Assembly: GCF_030518795.1 (NCBI RefSeq)
Contig: NZ_CP130427.1
Coordinates: 1,860,001-1,924,000 of the forward strand
DNA length: 64,000 nt
Direction: 5' to 3'
Source of the DNA: Micromonospora sp. NBRC 110009
GTDB taxonomy: Bacteria; Actinomycetota; Actinomycetes; Mycobacteriales; Micromonosporaceae
The position numbers and the translations under genes were made by a program. Of the stretch, positions 31,370 through 38,696 are shown piece by piece. Position 1 is the first letter of the stretch. Each line of letters opens with the position of its first letter. Under the pieces are notes generated by a model, which ran no database searches, was not told the DNA's origin, and saw only the letters and a program-made list of their open reading frames with translations.

Positions 31370-33685
31370 TCACGAGCCAGCCGGCGGGTTCACCACACTG
31401 ACGGTCAGGACGTTGCCCGACTGCCCGGTGACCGTGGCCGTCACACCGTGACCGGCCACCTTGACACTGTTCTGAGGGTTCGCGGTGCTGTAGTACGCCG
31501 CCGGGTTGCTGTCGTTGAACATCGGGATGCCGGCGTTGGCCGGAGCGCACGCGGCCAGGGTCTGGACGGTCTGCGACTTGCCGCTGCCCGCCAGCACCTC
31601 CTTGTGCAGGCACATCTCCGGCACCGACTGGACTCCGAAGGTCGCGTCGAACGGCTGGCGACGGTTGCTCGGCGCGGTGCCGTCGGGGTAGGTGAACGGC
31701 GCGGGCCGCGCGTCCACCGGCAGCGAGAGGCCGGTTCCCGGGTGCTCCGAGGTGTTGTTGTCCTCGACCGTGTGGTCGACGAACCAGACCAGCAGGCCCG
31801 GCCGGAACGAGAAGAACTCGACCTTGTCCGGCGCGGTGTAGGCGTAGCTGAACTGGTAGGGGCCGGTGCGCAGGGTGTCGTCGTAGCCGACGTACTGCCG
31901 GCTCTCGAGCAGGTAGTACCGGTCGGCCGTGGTCGGCACCGTGCCGGTGGCGAGCTGCCACTGGCCCGTCGCCACCCATCCGCCGGACTGCTCGGCATCG
32001 TCGGTGAACAGCGTCGTCCCACCCGACTTGGCGACGATGTCGTCGAGGAACGCGCCGGCGAAGTGCACGCCGCCGTCCGTCTGGTACCGGAACCGGAACT
32101 GCGTCGCCGCGCCGTTGGCGTCGTACGAGAACTTCAGAGTCGTCCACTTGCCGCTGGACGACCCGGTGACCGGCTTGCCGGCGCGCAACCAGGTGACGCC
32201 GCCGTCGGTCGAGTACTCGCCGTACAGGAAGTCGTAGCCGGACTCGATGTCGTACCACGCCTTCGCCGTCACGGTGACCCGGGACGCGGCGGGTACGGCG
32301 CGAGAGAGTGACTCGTTCAGGTGGTCGGCGCTGCCGGTCCACCAGGCGTACTGGCCGGAAGTGGGCGTCGCGTACGTCTTCGACGTGGTCGCGGACGGCA
32401 GGTTGACCTTGATCGCCTGCGCGTTGGCGGCGTTGGCGTCCTGGGCCGGATCCAGCAGGACCGTGCCGCTCTGGCCGAGGTTGACGTCGCGGTAGTCGAG
32501 CCAACCGAGGAACAGCTTCTCCTCGGGGCCCATCAGGCCGGGCGTCGTGCCGATACCCTCGTTCGCCTCGACGCCGTGACCCAGCCACGAGCCCGAGCTC
32601 ATCAGCGTCCAGAAGGCGGTGCCGTTCTCGCCGCCGGCCGTGTCGTAGTAGTCCGGCAGCCCGAGGTCGTGGCCGAACTCGTGAGCGAAGACGCCGAGCC
32701 CGCCGTTCTCCGGCTCAGTGGTGTAGTCGCCGAGCCAGTAGTTCGAGTTGCCGATCCGGGCGCCGCCGGACAGGTTCGCCTGGCCGCCGATGCTGGGGCC
32801 GGTCAGGCCGTAGTCGGTCTGGTTGACATACCAGCGGTGCGACCAGATGGCGTCGGCGCCCTGCGCGCCGCCGCCGGCGTCCTCGCCCTGACCGGCGTGG
32901 ACCGCCTGGAAGTGGTCGATGTACCCGTCCGGCTCGTTGTAGTTGCCGTCGTTGTCGAAGTCGTAACGGTCCCAGACATCGAACTGCGCCAGGTACGAGT
33001 TGATCTGGTCTGCGGTCATGGTCTTGAGCGCATTCTGGTACCAGGCGTTGCCGGTGTCCGTGATGAACGCCCACGAGCCGCCGAAGTCCTCGATGGCGTT
33101 GTCGCCGTAGTAGGACTCGTTGTAGGGGACCTGCACCCAGTCGCTGACCGTGTTGGTCACCGAGTACTTGCCGGAGGAGAGGTGCTCGTAGAAGCTCTTC
33201 ATCGACTCGCCGGAGCCGTTGAAGAGTTCCTCGTAGTGGGCGGTGTTGAAGTCCGGAGCCCAGGTGGTGGAGTTGTCCACCGACCGGTCGGGCTCGGAGA
33301 TCTGGTTGTGCAGGGGACCGGGCGCGGTGCCGTAGCGGCCCACGCTCTGCGTCCCGAACTCGGAGAGAATGGTGAAGATCTTGTCGGTCTTCTCGAACGC
33401 GACCTCAACGACGTTGTTCGTCTCGGCGTCGACCGTGACGTTGCCGTTGGCGTCGATTCGCGCCTCGCCGCGGGCGACCTTCGCGAGCGCGGCCTTGCGC
33501 TTCTCGATCCACTGCTTGGTGCGTGGGCCGGGACGGTTGTCCGGCCGATGGGCCGCGGCGCTCGCCGAGGCCTGAGTCGAACCGTCGTTCGCGACACGTG
33601 CCGCGCTGGCAGGCTGCTGGAGGACCGCGGCTGCCAACGCCACACCGGCCACCCCGACGACAGTGGAGCGGCTGAGCTTCCTCAT
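31370..33685 (-). CDS. Secreted M6 family metalloprotease (immune inhibitor A type)
   Basis: Exported zinc protease of 771 residues. Signal peptide at about 1-29 (ASA-A), propeptide to about 110, catalytic domain with HEFGHDLGLPD at 335-345 (two His, Asp as third ligand, Glu336 catalytic), which is the M6 signature. A later beta-rich region (about 440-690; SGSWLGHGVEANEG, then MAM-like sheets) and an Ig-like end follow, as in InhA proteins. InhA proteases degrade host antimicrobial proteins in Bacillus; in a soil actinomycete nutrient scavenging or defence is likelier. GGGGAGG precedes the ATG. It lies between two attachment remnants, which suggests it arrived as element cargo. Confidence 0.92.
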   Translation of the reverse strand: MRKLSRSTVVGVAGVALAAAVLQQPASAARVANDGSTQASASAAAHRPDNRPGPRTKQWIEKRKAALAKVARGEARIDANGNVTVDAETNNVVEVAFEKTDKIFTILSEFGTQSVGRYGTAPGPLHNQISEPDRSVDNSTTWAPDFNTAHYEELFNGSGESMKSFYEHLSSGKYSVTNTVSDWVQVPYNESYYGDNAIEDFGGSWAFITDTGNAWYQNALKTMTADQINSYLAQFDVWDRYDFDNDGNYNEPDGYIDHFQAVHAGQGEDAGGGAQGADAIWSHRWYVNQTDYGLTGPSIGGQANLSGGARIGNSNYWLGDYTTEPENGGLGVFAHEFGHDLGLPDYYDTAGGENGTAFWTLMSSGSWLGHGVEANEGIGTTPGLMGPEEKLFLGWLDYRDVNLGQSGTVLLDPAQDANAANAQAIKVNLPSATTSKTYATPTSGQYAWWTGSADHLNESLSRAVPAASRVTVTAKAWYDIESGYDFLYGEYSTDGGVTWLRAGKPVTGSSSGKWTTLKFSYDANGAATQFRFRYQTDGGVHFAGAFLDDIVAKSGGTTLFTDDAEQSGGWVATGQWQLATGTVPTTADRYYLLESRQYVGYDDTLRTGPYQFSYAYTAPDKVEFFSFRPGLLVWFVDHTVEDNNTSEHPGTGLSLPVDARPAPFTYPDGTAPSNRRQPFDATFGVQSVPEMCLHKEVLAGSGKSQTVQTLAACAPANAGIPMFNDSNPAAYYSTANPQNSVKVAGHGVTATVTGQSGNVLTVSVVNPPAGS

Positions 33686-34056
33686 CGTGGGTTTCCTCCC
33701 CCGAGGTGGATGAATGGATACGTCTCACTCCATGGGTGCGGCGAGTCTTGCACAATCTCGCAGCATTCGGTCAGAGTAGATATAGAGCGGTCCGGATGGA
33801 CGATCGTCCGCAATGCTTCTCCGATCGTCCCGCCCGGGCCGTCGAAAGGTACGACCCGCGTTCTCGCTGCTCACAGCGCTCCTACCGGCTGCGAATGACG
33901 GCCGGTGTCGACCTCCGGAAGCGGCAGGGCGGCGACGCCTGGGAGGGGACGCTACGTTGACGGCCGTGTCGAGCGCTGTCGAACCATGGCGGGGCCCGGT
34001 GTGGCCGTGGCGCGAGTGACGATCACGGGGCGTGGCGATTCTTCAACCTCCACTAG

Positions 34057-34254
34057 GGTCACGGCGAACAGGTTCCGCAGACCACCGTCACATCCCTGCA
34101 CGAAGCCGCCACGACGCTACACCGCGAGGCGCACACCCTCCTGCAACTGATCAGCGACGATGACTGCGCCGCCGGCCTCGCCCGACTTCGGCCGGAGGCG
34201 AGGACCGGTACCGGGCCGGTCATCGACGCCCTGGACGTGCTCGTGCTCCGCTGA
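34057..34254 (+). pseudogene. Truncated coding remnant, family unknown
   Basis: An open frame of 65 codons without start codon: SLHEAATTLHREAHTLLQLI, then RPEARTGTGPVIDALDVLVL and stop. Good codon bias suggests former coding. A TAGGGT box (34054-34059) like that of the gene at 37367 sits where a leaderless start should be, but no start codon follows. Confidence 0.35.
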
Positions 34255-34343
34255 TCGCCCCGACGTCACTGGGGCTCTTAGCCGTTCGTCTCTTCTCGGA
34301 CGGGGACGATGTGCCGGCGGCGGCGTCGGCTGGTCTGGCGAGG

Positions 34344-34463
34344 CTGACTCCACGCGACCTGCGCCACACGCCTGCGAGTCTGGCCGTGCGGCGGCCGCGG
34401 CGCGGGATGCGGACCAGGTGCGGATCGGCACAGCCGGCGGCAGTGTTGTCGATCATGAGAACG
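34344..34463 (+). pseudogene. Tyrosine recombinase remnant with HxxR box (copy B)
   Basis: LTPRDLRHTPASLAV carries the catalytic HxxR region (RHTP here for the usual RHTxAS). After a deletion the C-terminal tail continues in another frame (RDADQVRIGTAGGSVVD), with a one-base loss against the other copies near its end. It lies directly before the second tRNA-Thr fragment. It keeps the part that the copy at 37965-38472 lacks. Confidence 0.7.
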
Positions 34464-34499
34464 GCGAAGCCCAGGCCGATGACCTGGGCTTCTGTACCG

Positions 34500-34541
34500 A
34501 GCCGCCTGACGGAATCGAACCGTCGACCTAGGCATTACGAG
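34500..34541 (-). repeat. Attachment-site remnant: partial tRNA-Thr 3' half (copy B)
   Basis: Only one base differs from 38490-38531 over 42 bases (GGCATT for CGCATT); divergence starts right after the anticodon region (ATCAATTTG). It marks the junction between element 1 (right) and element 2 (left). Confidence 0.85.
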
Positions 34542-34638
34542 ATCAATTTGCCTACCTCGATCTACCTGCCCGAACCCCACTTGGAATGCGGAAACCGCTC
34601 TCGGCATCTCTCAGCGTCAGCGGTCAAAGGTCGACGTC

Positions 34639-34657
34639 ATGAGGACCGAATGAGGAC
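34639..34657. repeat. ATGAGGAC direct-repeat doublet beside attachment copy B
   Basis: ATGAGGAC at 34639-34646 and 34650-34657, about 100 bp inside element 1. This position and spacing fit recombinase arm-type binding sites; compare the TGCGGAC doublets at 26851 and 35534. Confidence 0.4.
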
Positions 34658-34696
34658 TGAGATTCCCCAGCGTTCGGTCACCAGGTCACGCCACCC

Positions 34697-35434
34697 ATGA
34701 GTGGCGGCAGTGCCGTACCGTGGTGGCCCTTGCCGGAGCAATTACTAACCCTATTCACCGGACGCCCGAGCATGAAAGTGAAGGCCGTCGATGCACATCG
34801 CAGGCTGCCTGCCCTGTGGAAGTCTCGGCGGTACCTCGTCGTGATCCGGACAATGTTTGGCTCCGACCTCATGGGCCCTGACATTTATGGCCGCGAGATG
34901 CGACTCTGGCAGTCGCTGGGGCCGGCCAAGTATCGCCTGCGATCCGCCTGTCTCGCCGTCCTGCTGGCCCTGGCCGGAGTCGCGGTCTTCCTGGGGTCCA
35001 TGACCCTCGCCACCCTCTTTGCGGGTGTCGAGTACGGGCACCAGGCGCGGGTAGTTGTGCACGACTGCCAGCAGGTTGGCCCGATAGGCCGGCACGGCTT
35101 CGGTTACTGGTGGGAATGCGATGCGGTCGTGACCACGCCCGACGGCACTGTCCGGAAGGCCCGAATAGACCCGCCGGACGTCGCACCGGATGATCGGGGT
35201 CGGTCGATCGAACTGCGCGAGGCTTGCCGTAGCAAGGAAGGCTCCACCAAATGCTCGTACGGTAGGCCAACCAGCCGCCTGCTCAACTTCGGCTTACTGA
35301 TCATCGTCAAGCTGGGCTGGCTGGCGTTGGTCTTCAGCGGCTTCGGGGTCCTGATGTTCCTGACCCGGGCGCTCCTCGGCGCGCCCCTGTACCTGCGCTT
35401 CCGCGGTCGCCGACCTCCGACCGCAGATTTATGA
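34697..35434 (+). CDS. Hypothetical two-helix membrane protein (DUF6346-like)
   Basis: Protein of 245 residues (or about 220 if ATG 34772 is used, and less if a later Met is the start). Two membrane helices (about 100-125 AVLLALAGVAVFLGSMTLAT; about 205-228) flank an extracytoplasmic loop. The loop has two to four Cys (HDCQQVG, WWECDAVV, then EACRS and KCSYG), likely disulphide-paired, and the pattern GFGYWWECDAVVTTPDGTVR. I associate this layout with a family of uncharacterised actinomycete proteins (possibly DUF6346), without certainty. It is the first gene of element 1. Stop 35434 falls inside another attachment-like sequence. Function unknown. Confidence 0.6.
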   Translation: MSGGSAVPWWPLPEQLLTLFTGRPSMKVKAVDAHRRLPALWKSRRYLVVIRTMFGSDLMGPDIYGREMRLWQSLGPAKYRLRSACLAVLLALAGVAVFLGSMTLATLFAGVEYGHQARVVVHDCQQVGPIGRHGFGYWWECDAVVTTPDGTVRKARIDPPDVAPDDRGRSIELREACRSKEGSTKCSYGRPTSRLLNFGLLIIVKLGWLALVFSGFGVLMFLTRALLGAPLYLRFRGRRPPTADL

Positions 35435-35551
35435 GATCAAACTGCCCGTCCCGCCGGCCTGCGCACATGGCGCTCCGGCAGCAGAAACACCCCTCGACAT
35501 GTCACAGCACTCCCCCGCGGTCCGCCAGCTTTTTGCGGACTAGATGCGGAC
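35428..35551. repeat. Extra attachment-arm remnant
   Basis: TTTATGAGATCAAACTG (35428-35444) resembles the sequence right of copy A (CTACGAGATCAAACTG). A TGCGGAC doublet follows at 35534-35540 and 35545-35551. This looks like the left arm of one more element whose tRNA part has been lost. Confidence 0.45.
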
Positions 35552-35586
35552 CGCTCGCCTGGCAGGTCCGGACTCCCGCCGCTTCC

Positions 35587-35895
35587 TCACCGGCTCGACG
35601 GCATCGGCTCGCCGGACAGAATGCCGTAGACGAGATCGATCAAGAACATGACGCCGGCCGCAGCGAAGATCACGCCAATCATCCGTTCCAGCAGAACGAA
35701 ACGCGCCAGACGCTCGTCGTACTGGGCATCCGGTAGCCAGCGCCACGGCGGTACTCGCCGCAGCACACTCGCGGTGGCCATCGACCGTCGCACGTGCCAC
35801 TCCGTCACGCCTCGGAAGTTGGTGGCCAGGGCGACACCGATGAGGCCGATGGTCAGACTCATCATTACAGCGGCCACAAAGCGCCATGTCTCCAT
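35587..35895 (-). CDS. Small hypothetical membrane protein
   Basis: Protein of 102 residues with two predicted helices (FVAAVMMSLTIGLIGVALAT near the N-terminus; MIGVIFAAAGVMFLIDLVYG near the C-terminus) and a basic loop between them. ATG 35895 is chosen over longer options because AAGGAGGTCAG is directly upstream. No family is recognised. It lies on element 1 and is divergent from another small membrane protein at 36084. Confidence 0.6.
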   Translation of the reverse strand: METWRFVAAVMMSLTIGLIGVALATNFRGVTEWHVRRSMATASVLRRVPPWRWLPDAQYDERLARFVLLERMIGVIFAAAGVMFLIDLVYGILSGEPMPSSR

Positions 35896-36083
35896 CTGAC
35901 CTCCTTGGCGTGGGTCACCGATCATATGCGGCCGTGCCTTGCGAAGATCAAGACTCTTGTCGGCCAGTGTCGGACAAGGGCTGCTGACCTGCTCGACCTT
36001 GTCGCCTGCCGTTGCTGGCCGCCCGTGCCCGTCGTCCGGTTTGGCTGTATGAATGGCTGTACGAGACAAGTCATGATCTGTGC

Positions 36084-36350
36084 ATGCCTTTTGCAGGGAG
36101 CGAGTACGCGCAGCCGTTCGACCTGGCGCTCTTCGCGCTGGCGTTCATCGTCCTTGGCCTCGTCACCATCGGCCAAGGCCGGATATACCGGTGGCGTCGC
36201 ACCCGAGGCAAGGAACCTCTCCTACCTGCCTGGGTTCCGGGCGGCTGGTGGCCTCGCCATCCAATGGCAACTCTCCGCGCCGGCTGGGCAACGACGGGGG
36301 CCGGTGTAGCCCTGCTCTTCTTCGCGGTCTACCGGCAACTATCGGCGTAG
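36084..36350 (+). CDS. Small hypothetical membrane protein
   Basis: Protein of 88 residues with two predicted helices (FDLALFALAFIVLGLVTIGQ and a second near the C-terminus) and an Arg/Trp-rich loop (RIYRWRRTRGKEPLLPAWV). ATG 36084 is favoured by CATGAT six bases upstream, a leaderless arrangement; an earlier in-frame ATG at 36012 is less likely. No family is recognised. Confidence 0.5.
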   Translation: MPFAGSEYAQPFDLALFALAFIVLGLVTIGQGRIYRWRRTRGKEPLLPAWVPGGWWPRHPMATLRAGWATTGAGVALLFFAVYRQLSA

Positions 36351-36461
36351 CAGGTACTCGAACCCACGGCTGGCCCGTCGCAGCCCTCGGATCAACCGTT
36401 CCAACCATGCATGGCTCGCCAGGGCACGCGGCTGGCTGACTGGCAGCACTATGGTGGCTCC

Positions 36462-36860
36462 GTGGTGAAGCTGGGGCATGGAACCTTGATGTTCGTGCGG
36501 GACCGGTGGCTCTGGACGGCGTTGGGATCGGGCGTGGTTGGCGTGGCAGCTGTCACCGTCGCCTGGGAGGTCATGCCCCCAATTTCCGAGTGCCTGAACT
36601 CAGGCGTCGATGGCGTGGCGTGCGGGGCGGCGCAGGGCATGGCTGGCCTGTTCTTCGCGTTTCCCGCAGCACTCCTGGTGGCGCTACTTGGCGCAAAGCT
36701 TCTCCGTGTTCGCCAATGGTGGCAGGTAGGCGCATCGGCAACGTTCCTGACGGCTGTCCTCACCACGGTCACCCACATCGACACCTGGCGCGCTCTAGCC
36801 GCGCTCGGCGCTGGGGTCTTCTTCCTTGCCGCTGTCGCGTTCGATCGCGTTCGCGCGTGA
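36462..36860 (+). CDS. Small hypothetical four-helix membrane protein
   Basis: Protein of 132 residues with about four predicted helices and a small Cys-containing loop (SECLNSGVDGVACG). GTG 36462 follows TATGGT by six bases, so leaderless transcription is likely; the in-frame ATG at 36411 is the alternative. No family is recognised. It is one of four uncharacterised membrane proteins in 2.2 kb of element 1. Confidence 0.55.
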   Translation: MVKLGHGTLMFVRDRWLWTALGSGVVGVAAVTVAWEVMPPISECLNSGVDGVACGAAQGMAGLFFAFPAALLVALLGAKLLRVRQWWQVGASATFLTAVLTTVTHIDTWRALAALGAGVFFLAAVAFDRVRA

Positions 36861-37366
36861 GTTGCTGGTTCCTGTCTAGGTGGAGCGGATCTCCTCGTCG
36901 GGCAGTCTCCGACCGTCCAGCTTCCCCGGACGGGGACCAGGTGGAGCGCCCTACCGGACGAACGACCTGGTCCCCGTCCGGGGAAGCTGGTAGCCCTTGT
37001 GGTGCCCGGCGAGGTGAGCCGCGGCGGCATCTCTGAGGAGGGCCGGGGTTCGGGGCAGAGCCCCGAGGTCTTCGTGGACTGGTAGTCCCGACGCATGGCC
37101 GGCCAGCCCGGCCGATGCCGGCCGGAGGTCGCCAGCAGGCCGGGGCCGGCGCGGCCCGCTTGCGGGCCGCCTTGATCTGATAGGGGCCAATTCGGCAAGT
37201 TAGGCTTGCCGCCCGCATGTCCCGTCACGGGAGATGCTTGACACGGCGTCCCACCTGATGTTTGACATGATCCTCAAGCAGCGCCGCGGAGGCCCTCACG
37301 GTCTGCGACAGGAGCGCGCGTCGCGGCATGAGCCGACGGGTCGGGTCATCCACTAGGGTCCGGGTC
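36861..37366. other. Gene-free 0.5-kb stretch with strong secondary structure
   Basis: Contains the second copy of the 22-bp repeat (36886-36907), a 26-bp perfect inverted repeat (36917-36990) and a GC-rich hairpin near 37055 (GGGGTTCGGGGC with GCCCCGAGG). Two TTGACA-like boxes lie near 37239 and 37262 and could belong to a promoter of the next gene. No coding sequence is apparent. Confidence 0.55.
36917..36990. repeat. 26-bp perfect inverted repeat
   Basis: 36917-36942 (begins CCAGCTTCCCCGG) is the exact reverse complement of 36965-36990; the loop is 22 bases. Part of each arm is itself a CCCCGGACGGGG dyad. No T-run follows. It could be a terminator, an element end or a structured RNA. Confidence 0.8.
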
Positions 37367-37801
37367 GTGGCAGCCGAAGCAGCCGGAGCGTTTCGTCGGA
37401 CGGCGATCGAACGATCAGACCAGCGCGTCGCATGGGAACGAACGGACCATGCCTTCTTCGCTTCCGGAGCGTGTCACATCCTGGCCTGGGTGTGTCGGGA
37501 TTCCTACCCGGATCGGCCGATTGAGATCGCAGGGGTGCGCGTGGCGGGCGGCTGGCAGGTCTTCCACGCCTACGCGGTCTGGGATGGCTGGGCGTTCGAC
37601 CACTCGGGCTGGAATCCCGAGCCGGAATTGCTGGCGGCTAACACAGCCTTCGAAGGCCGCCCGCTGGAGCCCGTCAAGATCGTGGATACTCTCGCCGAGT
37701 TCTGCGAGACGCACCACTCCCGCATGCCGAACCAGTACTGGCAGGATCCGCTCCCCCGCGCTCGCGACTACGTGAGCCGATACACCCCACCTTGGGCGTA
37801 G
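37367..37801 (+). CDS. Hypothetical protein with possible Cys-His-Asp triad
   Basis: Soluble protein of 144 residues. A Cys in FFASGACHILAWVC begins a helix. Later VFHAYAVWDGWAFDHSGW offers a His on a strand followed by DGWxFD. This order resembles transglutaminase or papain-like folds (Cys helix, then HA-x4-DG-x2-D), so a cysteine peptidase or amidase activity is conceivable; no family could be assigned. GTG 37367 is very probably leaderless (TAGGGT at 37354-37359, 7 nt upstream); the longer reading from 37328 is less likely. It is carried on element 1 next to the broken recombinase. Confidence 0.6.
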   Translation: MAAEAAGAFRRTAIERSDQRVAWERTDHAFFASGACHILAWVCRDSYPDRPIEIAGVRVAGGWQVFHAYAVWDGWAFDHSGWNPEPELLAANTAFEGRPLEPVKIVDTLAEFCETHHSRMPNQYWQDPLPRARDYVSRYTPPWA

Positions 37802-37964
37802 CGCCTCCGGCCTGGCAGCGGTGGCCCTTACAGGTGATGCACTCTGCACGGCCGTTAGGGTCGCGAGATGGGTCACGGCGGCGAAGATGACGTGGAGCGC
37901 CCCTTGGCCGGGGTCGTTTGACGGCGGGTGTGGTGCGGGTTGGAGACACGGTGCGTCGCCCGGC

Positions 37965-38472
37965 CTCGCCCCGGCGACGGTCCGGTACGCGCACCGGGTG
38001 CTGTCGCTGGCCCTGGCGCACGCCGTTCGGGACGGCCGCATGCCCCGGAATCCGGCAGAGGGTGTGCGCCTGCCTCGGGTGGTGCGGGAGGAACCGGTGT
38101 TCCTCGATCACGACCAGGTGGCGAGGCTCGCGGAGGCGTGCGGGCGGTACGGGCTGCTGGTGCAGTTCCTGGCCTACACGGGTCTGCGGTGGGGTGAGGT
38201 GTCGGCGTTACGGGTGTCGCGGCTGGGTCTGCTGCGGCGTCGGGTGACCGTGGCGGTCGCCTTTGCGGGGGTCGGCGGTGCAGCGGATGCTCGGGCACGC
38301 CTCGGCGTCGATGACCCTGGATATGTACGCGGGCCTGTTCGGTGACGACCTGGACGCGGTTGCCAACCGGCTGGACGAGGCAGTCGCGGCACGGGACGCG
38401 GACTATTTGCGGACTGGCACGGCCGGCGGCGAGGTTGTCGACCTCGGGAAACGGCGAAGCCCAGGTCGCTGA
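37965..38472 (+). pseudogene. Broken tyrosine recombinase (integrase), copy C
   Basis: The part in one frame (GLAPATVRYAHRVLSLALAH ... FLAYTGLRWGEVSALRVSR) includes the core-binding end and the first catalytic Arg (TGLRWGE). After about 38260 the similarity resumes in another frame (VQRMLGHASASMTLDMYAGL, with the LGH box and catalytic Tyr) and ends RSPGR. The middle with the HxxR box and the N-terminus are missing, so it cannot be active. It lies just before tRNA-Thr, as expected for the recombinase of an element inserted there. Confidence 0.85.
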
Positions 38473-38482
38473 CCTGGGCTTC
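38456..38482 (+). terminator. Perfect 12-bp hairpin after the recombinase remnant
   Basis: GAAGCCCAGGTC (38456-38467), loop GCT, GACCTGGGCTTC (38471-38482), then TGT. Versions of it precede the tRNA fragments at 29.0 and 34.5 kb. On the minus strand it also follows the tRNA-Thr 3' end. Confidence 0.75.
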
Positions 38483-38489
38483 TGTACCG

Positions 38490-38563
38490 AGCCGCCTGAC
38501 GGAATCGAACCGTCGACCTACGCATTACGAGTGCGTCGCTCTAGCCGACTGAGCTAAGGCGGC
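38490..38563 (-). tRNA. tRNA-Thr (anticodon CGT)
   Basis: A 74-nt cloverleaf on the minus strand: acceptor stem GCCGCCT/AGGCGGC, D stem GCTC/GAGC, anticodon stem ACGCA/TGCGT with loop CTCGTAA (anticodon CGT, reads ACG), T arm GACGG-TTCGATT-CCGTC, discriminator T, CCA not encoded. Its 3' half, from the anticodon on, is the attachment site of the element remnants to the left; partial copies occur at 34500-34541 and 29035-29076. Confidence 0.95.
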
Positions 38564-38696
38564 AACGATCGTCAAGTGTACGGCACACCGCGGCCGACGC
38601 CGAACCGGATCCCCCGCAGCCGGATCCGGACGCGGGGGCGGTTTCGGTACGTTCGCGGGAGAGCATTCGCGACCGGGCACGACTACCCTGCGGCGG

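Larger units (their letters stand above)
33686..34696. other. Kilobase without intact gene, holding element debris
   Basis: Upstream of the M6 protease there are about 350 bases in which I recognise nothing. Then come a truncated coding frame (34057-34254), a broken recombinase (34344-34463), a hairpin, the second tRNA-Thr fragment (34500-34541) and an ATGAGGAC doublet (34639-34657). Confidence 0.6.

Noticed and set aside
34057..34254. Open frame considered as a complete small gene
   Set aside because: There is a stop directly upstream and no start codon at the expected place; listed as a remnant only.
30643..36907. Exact 22-bp repeats considered as insertion-sequence ends
   Set aside because: They are in the same orientation 6.2 kb apart, with no transposase gene and no target duplication; kept only as a repeat.
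26502..38563. Island considered as a prophage
   Set aside because: No capsid, tail, terminase, portal or lysis gene is present; only decayed tyrosine recombinase pieces and unrelated cargo. Conjugation or replication genes are also absent, so the elements are remnants of unknown type.
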